Assembly (NCBI RefSeq): GCF_014332515.1 | Contig: NZ_VFSD01000014.1 | Location: forward strand, 1-64,000 | Length of the DNA: 64,000 bases | Direction of reading: 5' to 3' | Source of the DNA: Pontibacter beigongshangensis | GTDB lineage: Bacteria; Bacteroidota; Bacteroidia; Cytophagales; Hymenobacteraceae | Shown: positions 17,392 to 26,625 of the stretch, piece after piece | Position numbering within the stretch: the stretch's first letter is position 1 | Layout of the letters: each line of letters opens with the position of its first letter | The notes under the pieces: model-generated | What the model saw: the letters and a program-made list of their open reading frames with translations, nothing else | Databases searched by the model: none | Told to the model about the DNA's origin: nothing | Position numbers and translations under genes: made by a program

Positions 17392-18282
17392 GTGGCAACA
17401 GTTTTAGACATAAATGGCCTCTCCAAAAGGTACGGCAGCATACAGGCCCTCGACGCGCTGACGCTGCAGGTGGAGGAAGGTAGCATTTACGGCCTGCTCG
17501 GCCCGAACGGAAGCGGCAAAACCACTACCCTGGGCATGGTCCTGGACGTGATCCGGCCAAGCAGTGGCAGCTTTAGCTGGTTCGGCACCTCCGTTAGCAA
17601 GACTTCCAAGCAGCGCATCGGCGCCTTACTTGAAACGCCAAACTTTTACCCGTACTTAACGGCAAAACGCAACCTGCAACTGGCGGCGCAAATAAAAGGA
17701 GCCGACCCTGCCAGCATCAACTCCGTGCTCGACCTGGTGGGCTTAGGCACTCGCAGCAACACCGCCTTTAAAGGCTTTTCGCTGGGCATGAAGCAGCGCC
17801 TGGCCATTGGTGCCGCCATGCTCAACGATCCCGAAGTGCTGGTGCTCGACGAGCCTACCAACGGCCTCGACCCGCAAGGCATTGCCGAAGTGCGCGACCT
17901 GATCCTGCGCATTGCCTCGCAGGGCAAAACCATTGTGCTGGCAAGTCACCTGCTCGATGAGGTGGAGAAGGTGTGTACGCACATGGCCGTGCTGCAATCC
18001 GGCAAACTGAAAGCCTCCGGGTCGGTAGGCGACATACTTTCGGCCAATGAGCAGCTGCTGATCAGCGCGCCTGAGCAGCAGCCTGTGCTGGACCTGCTGG
18101 AGCGCCTGCCCTATGTGGTGCAGTTCAGGCCCGACAAAGAGGGCATTGTTCTGACGCTGAGCGAAGGCTACAACAGCCAGGACATTAACCGCGACATGTT
18201 TGCACAGGGCATTGTGCTGTCGCAGCTTATTGTGCGCCGCAAAAGCCTCGAAGCTCAATTTATGGAGATTATCAAAAACTGA
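17392..18282 (+). CDS. ABC transporter ATP-binding protein
   Basis: ATPase subunit of a two-gene ABC exporter of the ABC-2/NatA-CcmA type. Walker A GPNGSGKTT, signature FSLGMKQR, Walker B VLVLDEPTNGLDPQG and the switch histidine in LASHLLDE are intact. The C-terminal 80 residues carry the small domain common to drug or bacteriocin-immunity exporters. GTG 17392 gives 296 residues starting VATVLDINGLSKRYG; a longer frame from 17284 precedes the promoter box and has an implausible leader. Eight bases separate it from the permease gene. Substrate unknown. Confidence 0.88.
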   Translation: MATVLDINGLSKRYGSIQALDALTLQVEEGSIYGLLGPNGSGKTTTLGMVLDVIRPSSGSFSWFGTSVSKTSKQRIGALLETPNFYPYLTAKRNLQLAAQIKGADPASINSVLDLVGLGTRSNTAFKGFSLGMKQRLAIGAAMLNDPEVLVLDEPTNGLDPQGIAEVRDLILRIASQGKTIVLASHLLDEVEKVCTHMAVLQSGKLKASGSVGDILSANEQLLISAPEQQPVLDLLERLPYVVQFRPDKEGIVLTLSEGYNSQDINRDMFAQGIVLSQLIVRRKSLEAQFMEIIKN

Positions 18283-18290
18283 TTTACCTG

Positions 18291-19061
18291 ATGAACCTAC
18301 TTCGCTTAGAGTTATATAAAATACTGCCTTATCGCACTTTCTGGGTTATACTGGGCATTTTTATGCTGCTGGTGTTCCTTATTTTCTACTCGGTGCACGA
18401 CATTACCATCAACAACACCCAACTGGGCGCTGCCAATTACCAGTTTCCGGACATATGGCTGAAACTGACCTATATTTCCAGCTTTTTTAACACCTTGCTG
18501 GGCATTTTGGTTATTGTGCTGGTTTCGGATGAGTACACCTTCCGGACATTCAGGCAGCAGATCATGGATGGGCTTAGCCGGGTGGAGCTGGTGCTGGCAA
18601 AGTTCTACGTAACCCTGGGGCTAGCCGCTGTCTGCACCCTGTTCCTGCTGCTGATAGGCTTATTTTTCGGATTAAGGCACAGCACCGACACGTCTGCAGG
18701 AGCCATTATGCAGCACTTGGATGCGCTGTTTTATTATTTTCTGCAGGCAGTAGGGTTTATGTCGCTGGCCATGCTGTTTGGCTTTGTTATCAAGAAGAGC
18801 GGCCTGGCCATTATCGCCTTTATTTCTTATGTGTTGGTGCTGGAGCCGATCATCCGGTCGCAGATACCAGACCACATAGACAAGTTCTTTCCGACGAAAG
18901 TGCTCTCCAGCCTCACCCCCCTGCCGGTGCAGCAGCTCCTCGACCAGGCCACCAGCCCCACAGAGTTGCTCACACCTGCCTGGGCTACCCTGCCGGCGCT
19001 GGGCTATATCGGTTTATTTTTGCTGGTATCGTACCTGCTGCTCAGGTTCCGGGATCTGTAA
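18291..19061 (+). CDS. ABC-2 type transporter permease
   Basis: 256-residue inner-membrane protein with about six helices: one near the start (FWVILGIFMLLVFLIFY), a pair in the first half, the conserved DEYTFRTFRQQIMDGLSR amphipathic loop characteristic of ABC-2 permeases, then helices to the C-terminal LLVSYLLLRF. It is paired with the upstream ATPase (8-nt gap) and surely forms its membrane partner. The exported molecule is not evident. Confidence 0.85.
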   Translation: MNLLRLELYKILPYRTFWVILGIFMLLVFLIFYSVHDITINNTQLGAANYQFPDIWLKLTYISSFFNTLLGILVIVLVSDEYTFRTFRQQIMDGLSRVELVLAKFYVTLGLAAVCTLFLLLIGLFFGLRHSTDTSAGAIMQHLDALFYYFLQAVGFMSLAMLFGFVIKKSGLAIIAFISYVLVLEPIIRSQIPDHIDKFFPTKVLSSLTPLPVQQLLDQATSPTELLTPAWATLPALGYIGLFLLVSYLLLRFRDL

Positions 19062-19192
19062 TGGCTTTCGCCAAATTAGAAATTAAGGAAGGTGCGCATC
19101 CCTCAGGATGGCAAACGGCATTGTTGAGAAACCTGACCTGATAAGAAAGGAACAGCCACCGCTTCATTTCTAAATTTGAATTAAATGAAGCG

Positions 19193-19873
19193 TTACTGCA
19201 GCGTGTTGTAGTAATTGATGATGGCGATGAGGCCGTGAAGCTTATCGTAGGAGAGGCGGTGCTTTTTTACGTACTTATTCACCTCACCTGCTTTCTTCCC
19301 AAAAATCTTGTTGAGGTCTTTCCTGATGTTGCGGAGGTTCCGGATCTCGCCGTCAGGAAAATGGATATAGTACACAGGCACCACCTGCTGCACATAGTTC
19401 GGCACATCGGAGTTGTGATAAGAATTAAGGGAACCGTCCCGCCTCATAAGTCTGCGGGTAGAAACGTCGCGGTGCAAATACGTTTCGCGGGTAATGAGCG
19501 TGATTGGCCCCTTGTTCATCCGTTCAAAAAAAGTAGGTTTCCGGAAGTCGCTGTAAGCCTTGTCTAGGTTCCAGTCGTAGGTGACAAAATAACGGGTGTA
19601 GGCGTCGGGCGACTCCTGTACTTTAAAATAGTTAACGCTTACCGGCGACAGTGCCCTGAGGGTGCCATCGGCCTGCTGCACGTTTACCACATCCTCGGTG
19701 CGATAGTAGGTGATCGGCCCCTGCAGCGTCTCGCCAGACACGAGCACGACCTCACCCACCGGCCATTCCTGTACATCCGGGGCCAGCCGGTTCTGTGCGG
19801 AGGTGTTTAACCCAACAATACTTATAAGTGCGAGCGCTACGCCCCGACGCAGCAAATTTAATTTTTCTTTCAT
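19193..19873 (-). CDS. Secreted protein of unknown function
   Basis: 226 residues with a signal peptide (ALALISIVGLNTSAQ). The mature N-terminus VVLVSGETLQGPITYYRTEDVVNVQ recalls the GDTLxGFINY opening of the two tandem paralogues at 37945 and 39434, so it may belong to the same broad group of Bacteroidota secreted proteins. The C-terminal half is basic (RKDLNKIFGKKAGEVNKYVKKH). No catalytic motif recognised. Monocistronic. Confidence 0.65.
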   Translation of the reverse strand: MKEKLNLLRRGVALALISIVGLNTSAQNRLAPDVQEWPVGEVVLVSGETLQGPITYYRTEDVVNVQQADGTLRALSPVSVNYFKVQESPDAYTRYFVTYDWNLDKAYSDFRKPTFFERMNKGPITLITRETYLHRDVSTRRLMRRDGSLNSYHNSDVPNYVQQVVPVYYIHFPDGEIRNLRNIRKDLNKIFGKKAGEVNKYVKKHRLSYDKLHGLIAIINYYNTLQ

Positions 19874-20002
19874 AAGCCAGAGTCACTTAAACACTCACCC
19901 CCTGCCATGTTTACCAACCCAAATGTGGGTATTCAACTAACAACCAGCTATTGTATATTGTTAATTAAAAAAAATGTTGCCCTTCTCACTAAAAAAATAA
20001 AT

Positions 20003-20045
20003 AAAAAAGCCTGATTGTCAGAACAGTTATACTTCTGACAATCAG
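20003..20045 (-). terminator. Strong terminator after ribBA
   Basis: CTGATTGTCAGAA (20011-20023) and TTCTGACAATCAG (20033-20045) make a perfect 13-bp stem; on the minus strand it is followed by GGCTTTTTTATT. Confidence 0.88.
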
Positions 20046-20068
20046 TCTTCTATTCTACAAACCTATAG

Positions 20069-21316
20069 TTAGAGCTTCAGCGAGAGGTTGCTGAGGATGG
20101 TATGCCCCAGCTTGTCGCGTTTGGTGGCCAGGTATTTTTGGTTGTGCACGTTTGGCACAATTTCAATCGGCACATTCTCCACTACCTCCAGCCCATAGCC
20201 TATCAGGCCGATGCGCTTTTTAGGATTATTTGAGATCAGCCGCATTTTTGTTACGCCCAGGTCTCTCAGAATCTGTGCCCCTACGCCATAATCCCGCTCA
20301 TCCATGCCAAAGCCCAGTTCCAGGTTGGCCTCTACGGTATCGCGCCCCTGCTCCTGCAGTTTGTAGGCCTTCAGCTTGTTGAGCAGCCCAATGCCCCTGC
20401 CTTCCTGGTTCATGTACACAATCACGCCTTTGCCTTCGCGGTCGATCATGCGCATGGCCTCGTGCAGCTGAGGGCCACAGTCGCAGCGGCACGAGCCGAA
20501 AATATCGCCGGTTACGCAGGAAGAGTGCACCCGCACCAGCACCGGTTCATCCTCTTCCCAGGTTCCTTTTACCAGGGCCAGGTGGTGCGCCTTGTTGCTG
20601 CGCTGCGTAAAAGCGTATAAATCAAAATCGCCGTAATCGGTTGGCAACTGTATGGCAATATCCCTGCTGATAAGGCTCTCCTGCTTCAGCCGGTACACGA
20701 TCAGGTCTTTAATGGTGATGAGCTTCAGGTTAAAGCGCCTGGCCACTTTTACCAGGTCGGGCAGGCGGGCCATGGAGCCGTCTTCGTTCAGGATCTCGAC
20801 CAGCACACCGGCAGGTGCAAGACCGGCAAGGCGGGCCAGGTCTACTGTTGCCTCGGTGTGGCCGGGCCGCCGCAGCACACCTTCCTGCTTCGCCTTCAGT
20901 GGGAAAATATGGCCCGGCCGGCCAAGCGAATCGGGGTCGGTGGCGGGGTTGATGAGCGCCTGTATGGTTTTGGCCCGGTCGGAGGCCGAGATGCCGGTGG
21001 TGCAGCCATGGCCGATCAGGTCTACCGACACGGTGAAGGGGGTGGCATGCAGAGCGGTGTTCTTGCCCACCATCAGCTCCAGCCCCAGCTCTTCGCAGCG
21101 CTCGTCGGTGAGGGGCGCACAAATGAGGCCCCGGCCATGGGTGGCCATAAAGTTGATGATCTCAGGGGTTACTTTTTCAGCGGCACATATAAAATCGCCT
21201 TCATTCTCGCGGTCATCATCATCTACCACAATCACGACTTCACCTTGCCGGATAGCTTCTATCGCCTCTTCAATGGTATTGAAAGACAGCGTTTCTTCCT
21301 TTTCGATAGCTTCCAT
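20069..21316 (-). CDS. ribBA: Bifunctional 3,4-dihydroxy-2-butanone-4-phosphate synthase / GTP cyclohydrolase II
   Basis: Two entry reactions of riboflavin synthesis in one 415-residue cytoplasmic protein. The N-terminal DHBP synthase half shows [36 protein letters not shown] and [17 protein letters not shown]. The C-terminal GTP cyclohydrolase II half shows [21 protein letters not shown] with the three zinc cysteines, and [15 protein letters not shown]. Catalytic residues of both halves look intact. A TAGATTTG -7 box at 21395-21402 (minus) gives a leader of roughly 70 nt; I see no FMN riboswitch in it. Confidence 0.95.
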   Translation of the reverse strand: MEAIEKEETLSFNTIEEAIEAIRQGEVVIVVDDDDRENEGDFICAAEKVTPEIINFMATHGRGLICAPLTDERCEELGLELMVGKNTALHATPFTVSVDLIGHGCTTGISASDRAKTIQALINPATDPDSLGRPGHIFPLKAKQEGVLRRPGHTEATVDLARLAGLAPAGVLVEILNEDGSMARLPDLVKVARRFNLKLITIKDLIVYRLKQESLISRDIAIQLPTDYGDFDLYAFTQRSNKAHHLALVKGTWEEDEPVLVRVHSSCVTGDIFGSCRCDCGPQLHEAMRMIDREGKGVIVYMNQEGRGIGLLNKLKAYKLQEQGRDTVEANLELGFGMDERDYGVGAQILRDLGVTKMRLISNNPKKRIGLIGYGLEVVENVPIEIVPNVHNQKYLATKRDKLGHTILSNLSLKL

Positions 21317-21394
21317 ATTCTATAAAACCGGCCACTGCCCCTAGTACAGGCGCAGCTGCCTATTGATTAAAATTTGAATAATTGTATTGCAGTG

Positions 21395-21402
21395 CAAATC
21401 TA
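21395..21402 (-). promoter_or_regulatory. Putative -7 box (TAGATTTG) for ribBA
   Basis: Exact TAnnTTTG on the minus strand, 78 nt before the ribBA start. Confidence 0.45.
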
Positions 21403-21519
21403 TAAAGATTCAGCCGCAATCCCTTTTATATTTGATAACACCATCGGGGCAGGAATAGTTGAATGCCCGCTGCACCTGCACAGGACCAGCCTGCCGCTCG
21501 TGCATCAGCAAGAGCAGCG

Positions 21520-21550
21520 CCTCCGGAGGGGCCTTTTCATTAGAATAATT
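21520..21550 (+). repeat. Interspersed CCTCCGGAGG/AATTATT element
   Basis: Consensus copy preceded by CAGCAAGAGCAG and followed at once by 8-mer tandem repeats. Confidence 0.8.
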
Positions 21551-21813
21551 TAGTTGAATGTGCTGATGTGCTAATTGTTAAATGGTTAAATGGTTGGTTT
21601 GGCTTTAGGGGATGGTCAGGCGCATTCAGTTAGATTTTATCAAAGCTTCCCAGTTAGAGTTTCCCTACTTTCATCAGGCTCAACTCCCGGTTTTGCGGCC
21701 TACCTCATGCTGTGGCAGATGGCAGGCTCTCCTGTTCGTTACCTTTACCAGATTCTTCCTATATTGTGGCTTCTTCCGATTGATTCATTTTCATCAAAAA
21801 ACATAAAATCTGC

Positions 21814-23115
21814 ATGATAAAAAAAGGAATCTCCGCCCTTTCCCTGGCCTGCCTGTGGGGCACGCTTTTCTCCTGCCAGTCATCCGGCTCTACCGATTCG
21901 CAGGAGATCACGCTCCGGAACCGTGCCGCCATCGCCCTCACCGACAAGGCTATTGCCATTAACAGAAGCGAGTTGCCCGGTATTCCAGAAGGACAGGTGT
22001 ACCCGCTCCTTCTCACCCAGAACGGCGACACCATAGCTTCTCAACTCGACGACCTGGATGGCGACAACAAGTGGGACGAGCTTTTTCTGGTAACTGACTT
22101 ACCCGCCAATGGCGAGCAGGTGCTGCAGCTAACCTGGGTAAACACAGCGCCCCAACATACCGTTCGCACCAATGTCCGGTTTGGCAAACGCAGTGCCAAA
22201 GACCAGCCGGTACAGCCCAAAACCAGCGATACCCTGTCTGCCAACCAGGTGCACACCGCCCTGGGTTACCAGCCTTACCAGACCGACGGCCCCAGCTGGG
22301 AAAATGACAAAGTGGGTTTCAGGCATTACCTGGACGGACGCAACTCCAAAGACCTGTTCGGCAAAAAAACAGCCGCCATGTCGCCGGATAAGGTGGGCTT
22401 GAGTGCTACAGGCGCCGTGGAAGACAATTACCACCAGATGCAGGATTGGGGCCGCGATATAATGGCAGTTGGCAACTCGGTAGGTATCGGTGGCGTGGCT
22501 ATGATGATAGGCGACCAATTTCCGCGCATTGGCATTACCAACAACGACACCGTGAACAACGTGGAGAGCACCGTGTTCCGGATTCTGGCAAAAGGTCCTG
22601 TGCGCTCCAAAATGCAGATCAGCTACAACAACTGGAAACCGGCCAACACCGCCCGCAGCTATACCATGGTGGAGACCCCAGCCATTACGCCGGGCATGTA
22701 TGCCTACCAGAACACGGTGAGCGTAACCTCGGGGCTGCAAGGCGACGAGACGCTGCTGGTGGGCATGAACAACCTGGACAAGACATTTCCGCTGGAAGAG
22801 ATGCCAGTTGGCGACAACTGGATAGCCCTGCTCACCCACGACAACGAAACCTACAACAAAGAATGGATGCTCCCGCTGGCGCTCCTCGTACCCAAAGATG
22901 CCTACCAGGGCTACACTGCCGCGCCTGAAACCGGCCCCGTGGCACAGGCCTGGTTCGCAAAGCTAGCCGTGAAGGCCGACGAACCCATAACTTACTATGC
23001 AGTTGGCGCCTGGGAAGTAAGCGATGAGCAGTTCAAAAATCTGGACTACTTCAGAAACTATGTAAAGGACCTGACGCAGCAGATAGACGCTAAAGTTGAC
23101 GTGACAGTGAAGTAA
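21814..23115 (+). CDS. DUF4861 family lipoprotein
   Basis: 433-residue envelope lipoprotein: signal peptide with lipobox TLFSC (Cys21), then a DUF4861 domain covering the rest. Features seen: EGQVYPLLL, DDLDGDNKWDELFLVTDL, GFRHYLDGRNSKDLFGK, GRDIMAVGNSVGIGG, and AVGAWE near the end. In other Bacteroidota DUF4861 proteins occur in pectin/rhamnogalacturonan utilisation loci, so a carbohydrate-related role is likely but unproven; no SusCD pair is nearby here. Strong terminator follows. Confidence 0.82.
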   Translation: MIKKGISALSLACLWGTLFSCQSSGSTDSQEITLRNRAAIALTDKAIAINRSELPGIPEGQVYPLLLTQNGDTIASQLDDLDGDNKWDELFLVTDLPANGEQVLQLTWVNTAPQHTVRTNVRFGKRSAKDQPVQPKTSDTLSANQVHTALGYQPYQTDGPSWENDKVGFRHYLDGRNSKDLFGKKTAAMSPDKVGLSATGAVEDNYHQMQDWGRDIMAVGNSVGIGGVAMMIGDQFPRIGITNNDTVNNVESTVFRILAKGPVRSKMQISYNNWKPANTARSYTMVETPAITPGMYAYQNTVSVTSGLQGDETLLVGMNNLDKTFPLEEMPVGDNWIALLTHDNETYNKEWMLPLALLVPKDAYQGYTAAPETGPVAQAWFAKLAVKADEPITYYAVGAWEVSDEQFKNLDYFRNYVKDLTQQIDAKVDVTVK

Positions 23116-23584
23116 CAAAGCCTGGTCTAACCAGCAGCACGAATCAGAAGAGCCTTGCCGGCGCAATGTTTATTGCCCTGCTCAGCGATTCTTTTTTAAA
23201 GCACTTCCCGGCAGCCTTACCATAGTATTTCTACAACAAAGAATCCCCGTTCACGCTCTGGCAGAAGCAACGGGGATTCTTTACTCTTGCCAGCCGCCGG
23301 AAAACGCCTCTGTAAAATTCCGGCATCGCACAGACCCTCTATTTACTTTACCAGCAGTTATTTATGCCAGATCCCGGAAACGCCACCAACGCTGCCGGCT
23401 GCCAGAAATTAACTTGTCCCTGGATATATTTGACGGAATAATTCAGAAATAGCTGGACATGCACGATTTTGTATAGTATTATTGAGGCTCGATAAATTTC
23501 AGATAATTACTCTATTGTATTATTGAGAAGCTGTTGGTGACAGACCAACTCCACCCCAAGAACTGCAAGCACCTTATTTTTTAT
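23116..23584. other. Intergenic region with terminator, otherwise featureless
   Basis: Besides the terminator, a short direct repeat GTATTATTGAG (around 23476 and 23517) precedes the next gene. No gene seen. Confidence 0.35.
23238..23282 (+). terminator. Terminator after DUF4861 gene
   Basis: AAAGAATCCCCGTT (23238-23251) and AACGGGGATTCTTT (23269-23282) form a perfect 14-bp stem ending in T-rich sequence. Confidence 0.85.
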
Positions 23585-24352
23585 ATGAAACGACCTCTTT
23601 ACCTGCATTTTGCGACACTCTTTCTTCTTGTAACGATGTCAGGCTGTGTTTCGACCTATATGCCCAACGTGCCGAACGTGCCCATGTTTACCGAAAAAGG
23701 GGAGTTAAGTGCCGGAGGTCATATCACGCCCAAAGGCAATGTTACTTTCAACACCGCCTACGCTGTTACAGATCATTTTGCGGTGCAGGTTAATGGCTCG
23801 ATGCTTAACACCGAGCGCCGCAAAAGAGATTTCCGGCATAACCTGATCGAGGCGGCAGGAGGCTATTTCACCACCTTTGGCCCGGAAGCCAACCGCGTGC
23901 TGGAAGTGTACGGAGGCTTTGGCGGTGGCAGCAGCGACCGGGTCGACAAAAAAGTAAACAACGCGGGCGAAATGGTGACCGACCGCTTCGAAGCCAGTTT
24001 CAGCAAGTATTTTGTGCAGGTTAACTTCAGTTCGAAGCGCAAGAAATCGTTAAAGTTATTTAGCCAGGAGTTTCCTTTAAACTATGGCACAACCCTGCGC
24101 GGCAGCTACATCAACATGAGCGATTTTAAGCGGAATGGAATAGCGGCTACCCCCGAAGACAATATTTTCATTGAGCCCATCTTTTACACCCGCCTTACCC
24201 TGAACCCCTCGGTACAGCTCCAATACTCCAGCGGCACCACCATCGGCCTCAAAAACCGAGATTACCTGACCGCCGCCTACTCCGTTTTCTCGCTGGGAGT
24301 GGTGATAAACGTGGGCGGCAGCAACATTACCGCCAAGCAGGGGAAAAGGTAA
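23585..24352 (+). CDS. Putative outer-membrane lipoprotein, unknown function
   Basis: 255 residues. ATG 23585 starts a signal peptide with lipobox VTMSGC (Cys21). The mature protein has alternating strands (ELSAGGHITPKGNVTFNTAYAV, YFVQVNF, LGVVINVGG) that look like a small beta-barrel or beta-rich envelope protein of a type widespread in Bacteroidota. No enzymatic motif. The frame extends upstream to 23534 without a plausible leader. Followed by an interspersed element. Confidence 0.7.
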   Translation: MKRPLYLHFATLFLLVTMSGCVSTYMPNVPNVPMFTEKGELSAGGHITPKGNVTFNTAYAVTDHFAVQVNGSMLNTERRKRDFRHNLIEAAGGYFTTFGPEANRVLEVYGGFGGGSSDRVDKKVNNAGEMVTDRFEASFSKYFVQVNFSSKRKKSLKLFSQEFPLNYGTTLRGSYINMSDFKRNGIAATPEDNIFIEPIFYTRLTLNPSVQLQYSSGTTIGLKNRDYLTAAYSVFSLGVVINVGGSNITAKQGKR

Positions 24353-24414
24353 GTTTCCCGTAGCCGCACCCCTCTCGGGTGCCCATGCCCCCAGCAGCAG
24401 CAAGAGCAGCAACA

Positions 24415-24445
24415 CCTCCGGAGGGGCTTTTTCATTGGAATAATT
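24415..24445 (+). repeat. Interspersed CCTCCGGAGG/AATTATT element
   Basis: Consensus copy preceded by CAGCAGCAGCAAGAGCAGC and ending CATTGGAATAATT, between a convergent gene pair. Confidence 0.8.
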
Positions 24446-24469
24446 GGGTGTAGCATCTTCACCAATACC

Positions 24470-24530
24470 CCTAGTTTTCAACTTGCGGGAGCTACTCACC
24501 AGAGCTACGGGAGCTGACAGCTCGCGGAAG
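24470..24530. repeat. REP-like palindromes (GAGCTGACAGCTC type)
   Basis: TAGTTTTCAACTTGCGGGAG (24473-24492) and GGGAGCTGACAGCTCGCGG (24510-24528), related to the cluster at 46601-46763. Confidence 0.5.
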
Positions 24531-24543
24531 TATTACCTGCCCC

Positions 24544-26451
24544 TTACCTAATCTCCAGCCTCCCACTCTCCACGTATCTGATTCTCCCCATGTCCACGAG
24601 TTCGCGAAGTATACCAGTTACAGCTTCTACATGCTTCGGCTCAAATTGCTGCACCAGCTCTTTGGGCAGGCAGGGCTTTTCCTGCAGCAGGTCCAGCACT
24701 TTAGTCCGCAGGGCCTCCTGCTCCTGCAGGGTCCGCTCTTTTTTGCGCTGGACCAGGCAGTAGTCGCAAATGCGGCAGCTTTTGTCGCTGATCTCCCCGA
24801 AATATTCCAGCAGCAGTTGGGTGCGGCAGCGGTCGCTGGTCTCGATGTAGCGGCCCATTTCTTTTACCTTCAGCAGGGCTAGTTCCCGCAGCCATTTCAG
24901 CTTGGCGTGGTCCAGGGGCAGGCTCAGGGCATCCTGGCGGGGCTGCGTAAACAGCAGCTGAGCGGCATCGTGCTGCGGCTCGTACACCAGCACCTGCAGC
25001 TTGTGCAGGTACTCGAGTTTTTTCCGCACGTTCTCTTCCGTCAGGTGCACTAGTTGAGCCAGCTTTCGCTCCGACACCTTCACAAAGTTGCTAAAGGCCT
25101 CCCCCCCATGCACGCGCAGGATCATGCGCACCAGCGCCTCGTGTTCCGGGTGTATTACCTGAAACTCGTACAACTTCATGCTGTCCATCACCAGCATGAG
25201 GCGCGACGGCAGGTAATAGGCTTCGTTGAGTTGAAGGTACCCCTCCCCTTCCAGCCGTTTAATGGCATGGTGTACCTCCAGCGGCTTCAGCTTGTATTGT
25301 TTGGCAAAATCCTGCAGGTCAAAGTCGAAACTGCTCAGGGCGCCGCTTCCAACTGCCAGCTGGTAGTAGTTGGCCAGCGCCTGGTACACCCGTCTGATAA
25401 ACTCTAAAGGCGGATGCGCTTCGGTCACTTTTCGCTCCAGGTCCGCCACATCGTTCGGCCCGTACAGCACCACGGCATAGGCATACTTTTCGTCGCGACC
25501 GGCCCGGCCTGCCTCCTGGTAATAAGCCTCCAGGCTCTCGGGCAGGTCCAGGTGCACCACCAGCCGCACATCGGGCTTATCGATGCCCATGCCGAAGGCG
25601 TTGGTGGCCACGATTACCCTTGTCTTGTTCTGGATCCAGGCGTTTTGGGCAGCACTTCGCTCTTCAAACTTCAGTCCGGCATGGTAGGCGGCAGCGGCAA
25701 TGCGCCTGCTCTGCAGGAATTTGGCCAGATCCACGGTTTGCCTGCGGCTGCGCACGTACACAATCGCCTGCCCTGGCATGCGTTGCAGCACCTCCAGCAG
25801 GCGGCCCACTTTGTCTTCGGTGTAAAGGCAGGAGTACGAGAGGTTGGCCCGTGCAAAGCTCTTCTGGAACACCTGCTGCTGCTTAAAGAGCAGTTTCTCC
25901 TGTATATCCTGCTTTACCTGCTCGGTGGCGGTGGCCGTGAGGGCGATAACGGGCACGGCAGGCAGCCACTTGCGCAACTCGGCCAGTTGCAGGTAAGGCG
26001 GCCTGAAATCGTAGCCCCACTGCGAAATGCAATGCGCCTCGTCTACGGCCAGCAGGCTAACCTTCATGCGCTTGAGCCGCTCCTGAAACAGATCGGTGAG
26101 CAGGCGCTCCGGCGAAAGGTACAGAAACCTGGTGTTCCCGTACACACAGTTATCCAGGGCGATGTCGATTTCGCGGCGGTTCATGCCCGAGTAAACCGCT
26201 AAGGCGGCCACACCTCGCCTGTTGAGCTGCTCCACCTGGTCCTTCATCAGGGCGATGAGCGGTGTGATAACCAGGCAGAGCCCCTCCAGCGCCAGGGCCG
26301 GCACCTGAAAACAGATAGACTTACCCCCACCCGTAGGCAACAGCGCGAGCGTGTCTTTCCCATCCAGCACCGACCTCACAATGTCTTCCTGCAGCGGCCT
26401 GAACTGGTCGTAGCCCCAATAAGTCTTCAGTATGTGGTGGATGTCGTGCAA
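24544..26451 (-). CDS. recQ: ATP-dependent DNA helicase RecQ, short form
   Basis: 3'-5' DNA helicase of the RecQ family, 635 residues. Visible in order: GYDQFRPLQEDIV (motif 0), Walker A PTGGGKS (39-45), VITPLIALMKDQV, DEAH at 137-140 within VDEAHCISQWGYDFRP, ALTATAT, AIVYVRSRRQTVDLA, ATNAFGMGIDKPDVR, QEAGRAGRDEK. The zinc site follows near CRTQLLLEYFGE...CRICDYC, then a short winged-helix/C-terminal part. No HRDC domain is recognisable, so this is the shorter Bacteroidota paralogue type. Monocistronic, 3' end facing REP-like repeats. Confidence 0.93.
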   Translation of the reverse strand: MHDIHHILKTYWGYDQFRPLQEDIVRSVLDGKDTLALLPTGGGKSICFQVPALALEGLCLVITPLIALMKDQVEQLNRRGVAALAVYSGMNRREIDIALDNCVYGNTRFLYLSPERLLTDLFQERLKRMKVSLLAVDEAHCISQWGYDFRPPYLQLAELRKWLPAVPVIALTATATEQVKQDIQEKLLFKQQQVFQKSFARANLSYSCLYTEDKVGRLLEVLQRMPGQAIVYVRSRRQTVDLAKFLQSRRIAAAAYHAGLKFEERSAAQNAWIQNKTRVIVATNAFGMGIDKPDVRLVVHLDLPESLEAYYQEAGRAGRDEKYAYAVVLYGPNDVADLERKVTEAHPPLEFIRRVYQALANYYQLAVGSGALSSFDFDLQDFAKQYKLKPLEVHHAIKRLEGEGYLQLNEAYYLPSRLMLVMDSMKLYEFQVIHPEHEALVRMILRVHGGEAFSNFVKVSERKLAQLVHLTEENVRKKLEYLHKLQVLVYEPQHDAAQLLFTQPRQDALSLPLDHAKLKWLRELALLKVKEMGRYIETSDRCRTQLLLEYFGEISDKSCRICDYCLVQRKKERTLQEQEALRTKVLDLLQEKPCLPKELVQQFEPKHVEAVTGILRELVDMGRIRYVESGRLEIR

Positions 26452-26604
26452 AGGCGGTAGATATGTTTGGATGTAAAATTAGAAATTAGAAATGGTCCGG
26501 CCGCTGCAAAAGCCTTTTAAAATCTAACAGTGCTTTCCCCGTTGCGGTGCTGGCTCAGAAAAAAGAATCTAAACCACGGGTTCTTACGTCTCGAGTCTTA
26601 TCCT

Positions 26605-26612
26605 TAATTTTG
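26605..26612 (+). promoter_or_regulatory. Putative -7 box (TAATTTTG) for the MscS gene
   Basis: Exact TAnnTTTG match; implies a very short 5' leader before ATG 26626. Confidence 0.5.
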
Positions 26613-26625
26613 CATCTTAAAATTA

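Larger units (their letters stand above)
21317..21813. other. Intergenic region between divergent ribBA and DUF4861 genes
   Basis: About 500 bases: ribBA promoter box, an interspersed element with its CAGCAAGAGCAGC flank (21505-21550), and five regular 8-mers (ATGTGCTG, ATGTGCTA, ATTGTTAA, ATGGTTAA, ATGGTTGG) at 21558-21597. Short frames here are not credible genes. Confidence 0.5.

Noticed and set aside
21317-21400. FMN riboswitch before ribBA
   Set aside because: The leader is short and none of the conserved RFN-element blocks are visible.
25414-26202. 262-residue plus-strand frame
   Set aside because: Lies entirely inside recQ on the other strand; composition reflects the GC-rich codon positions of recQ.
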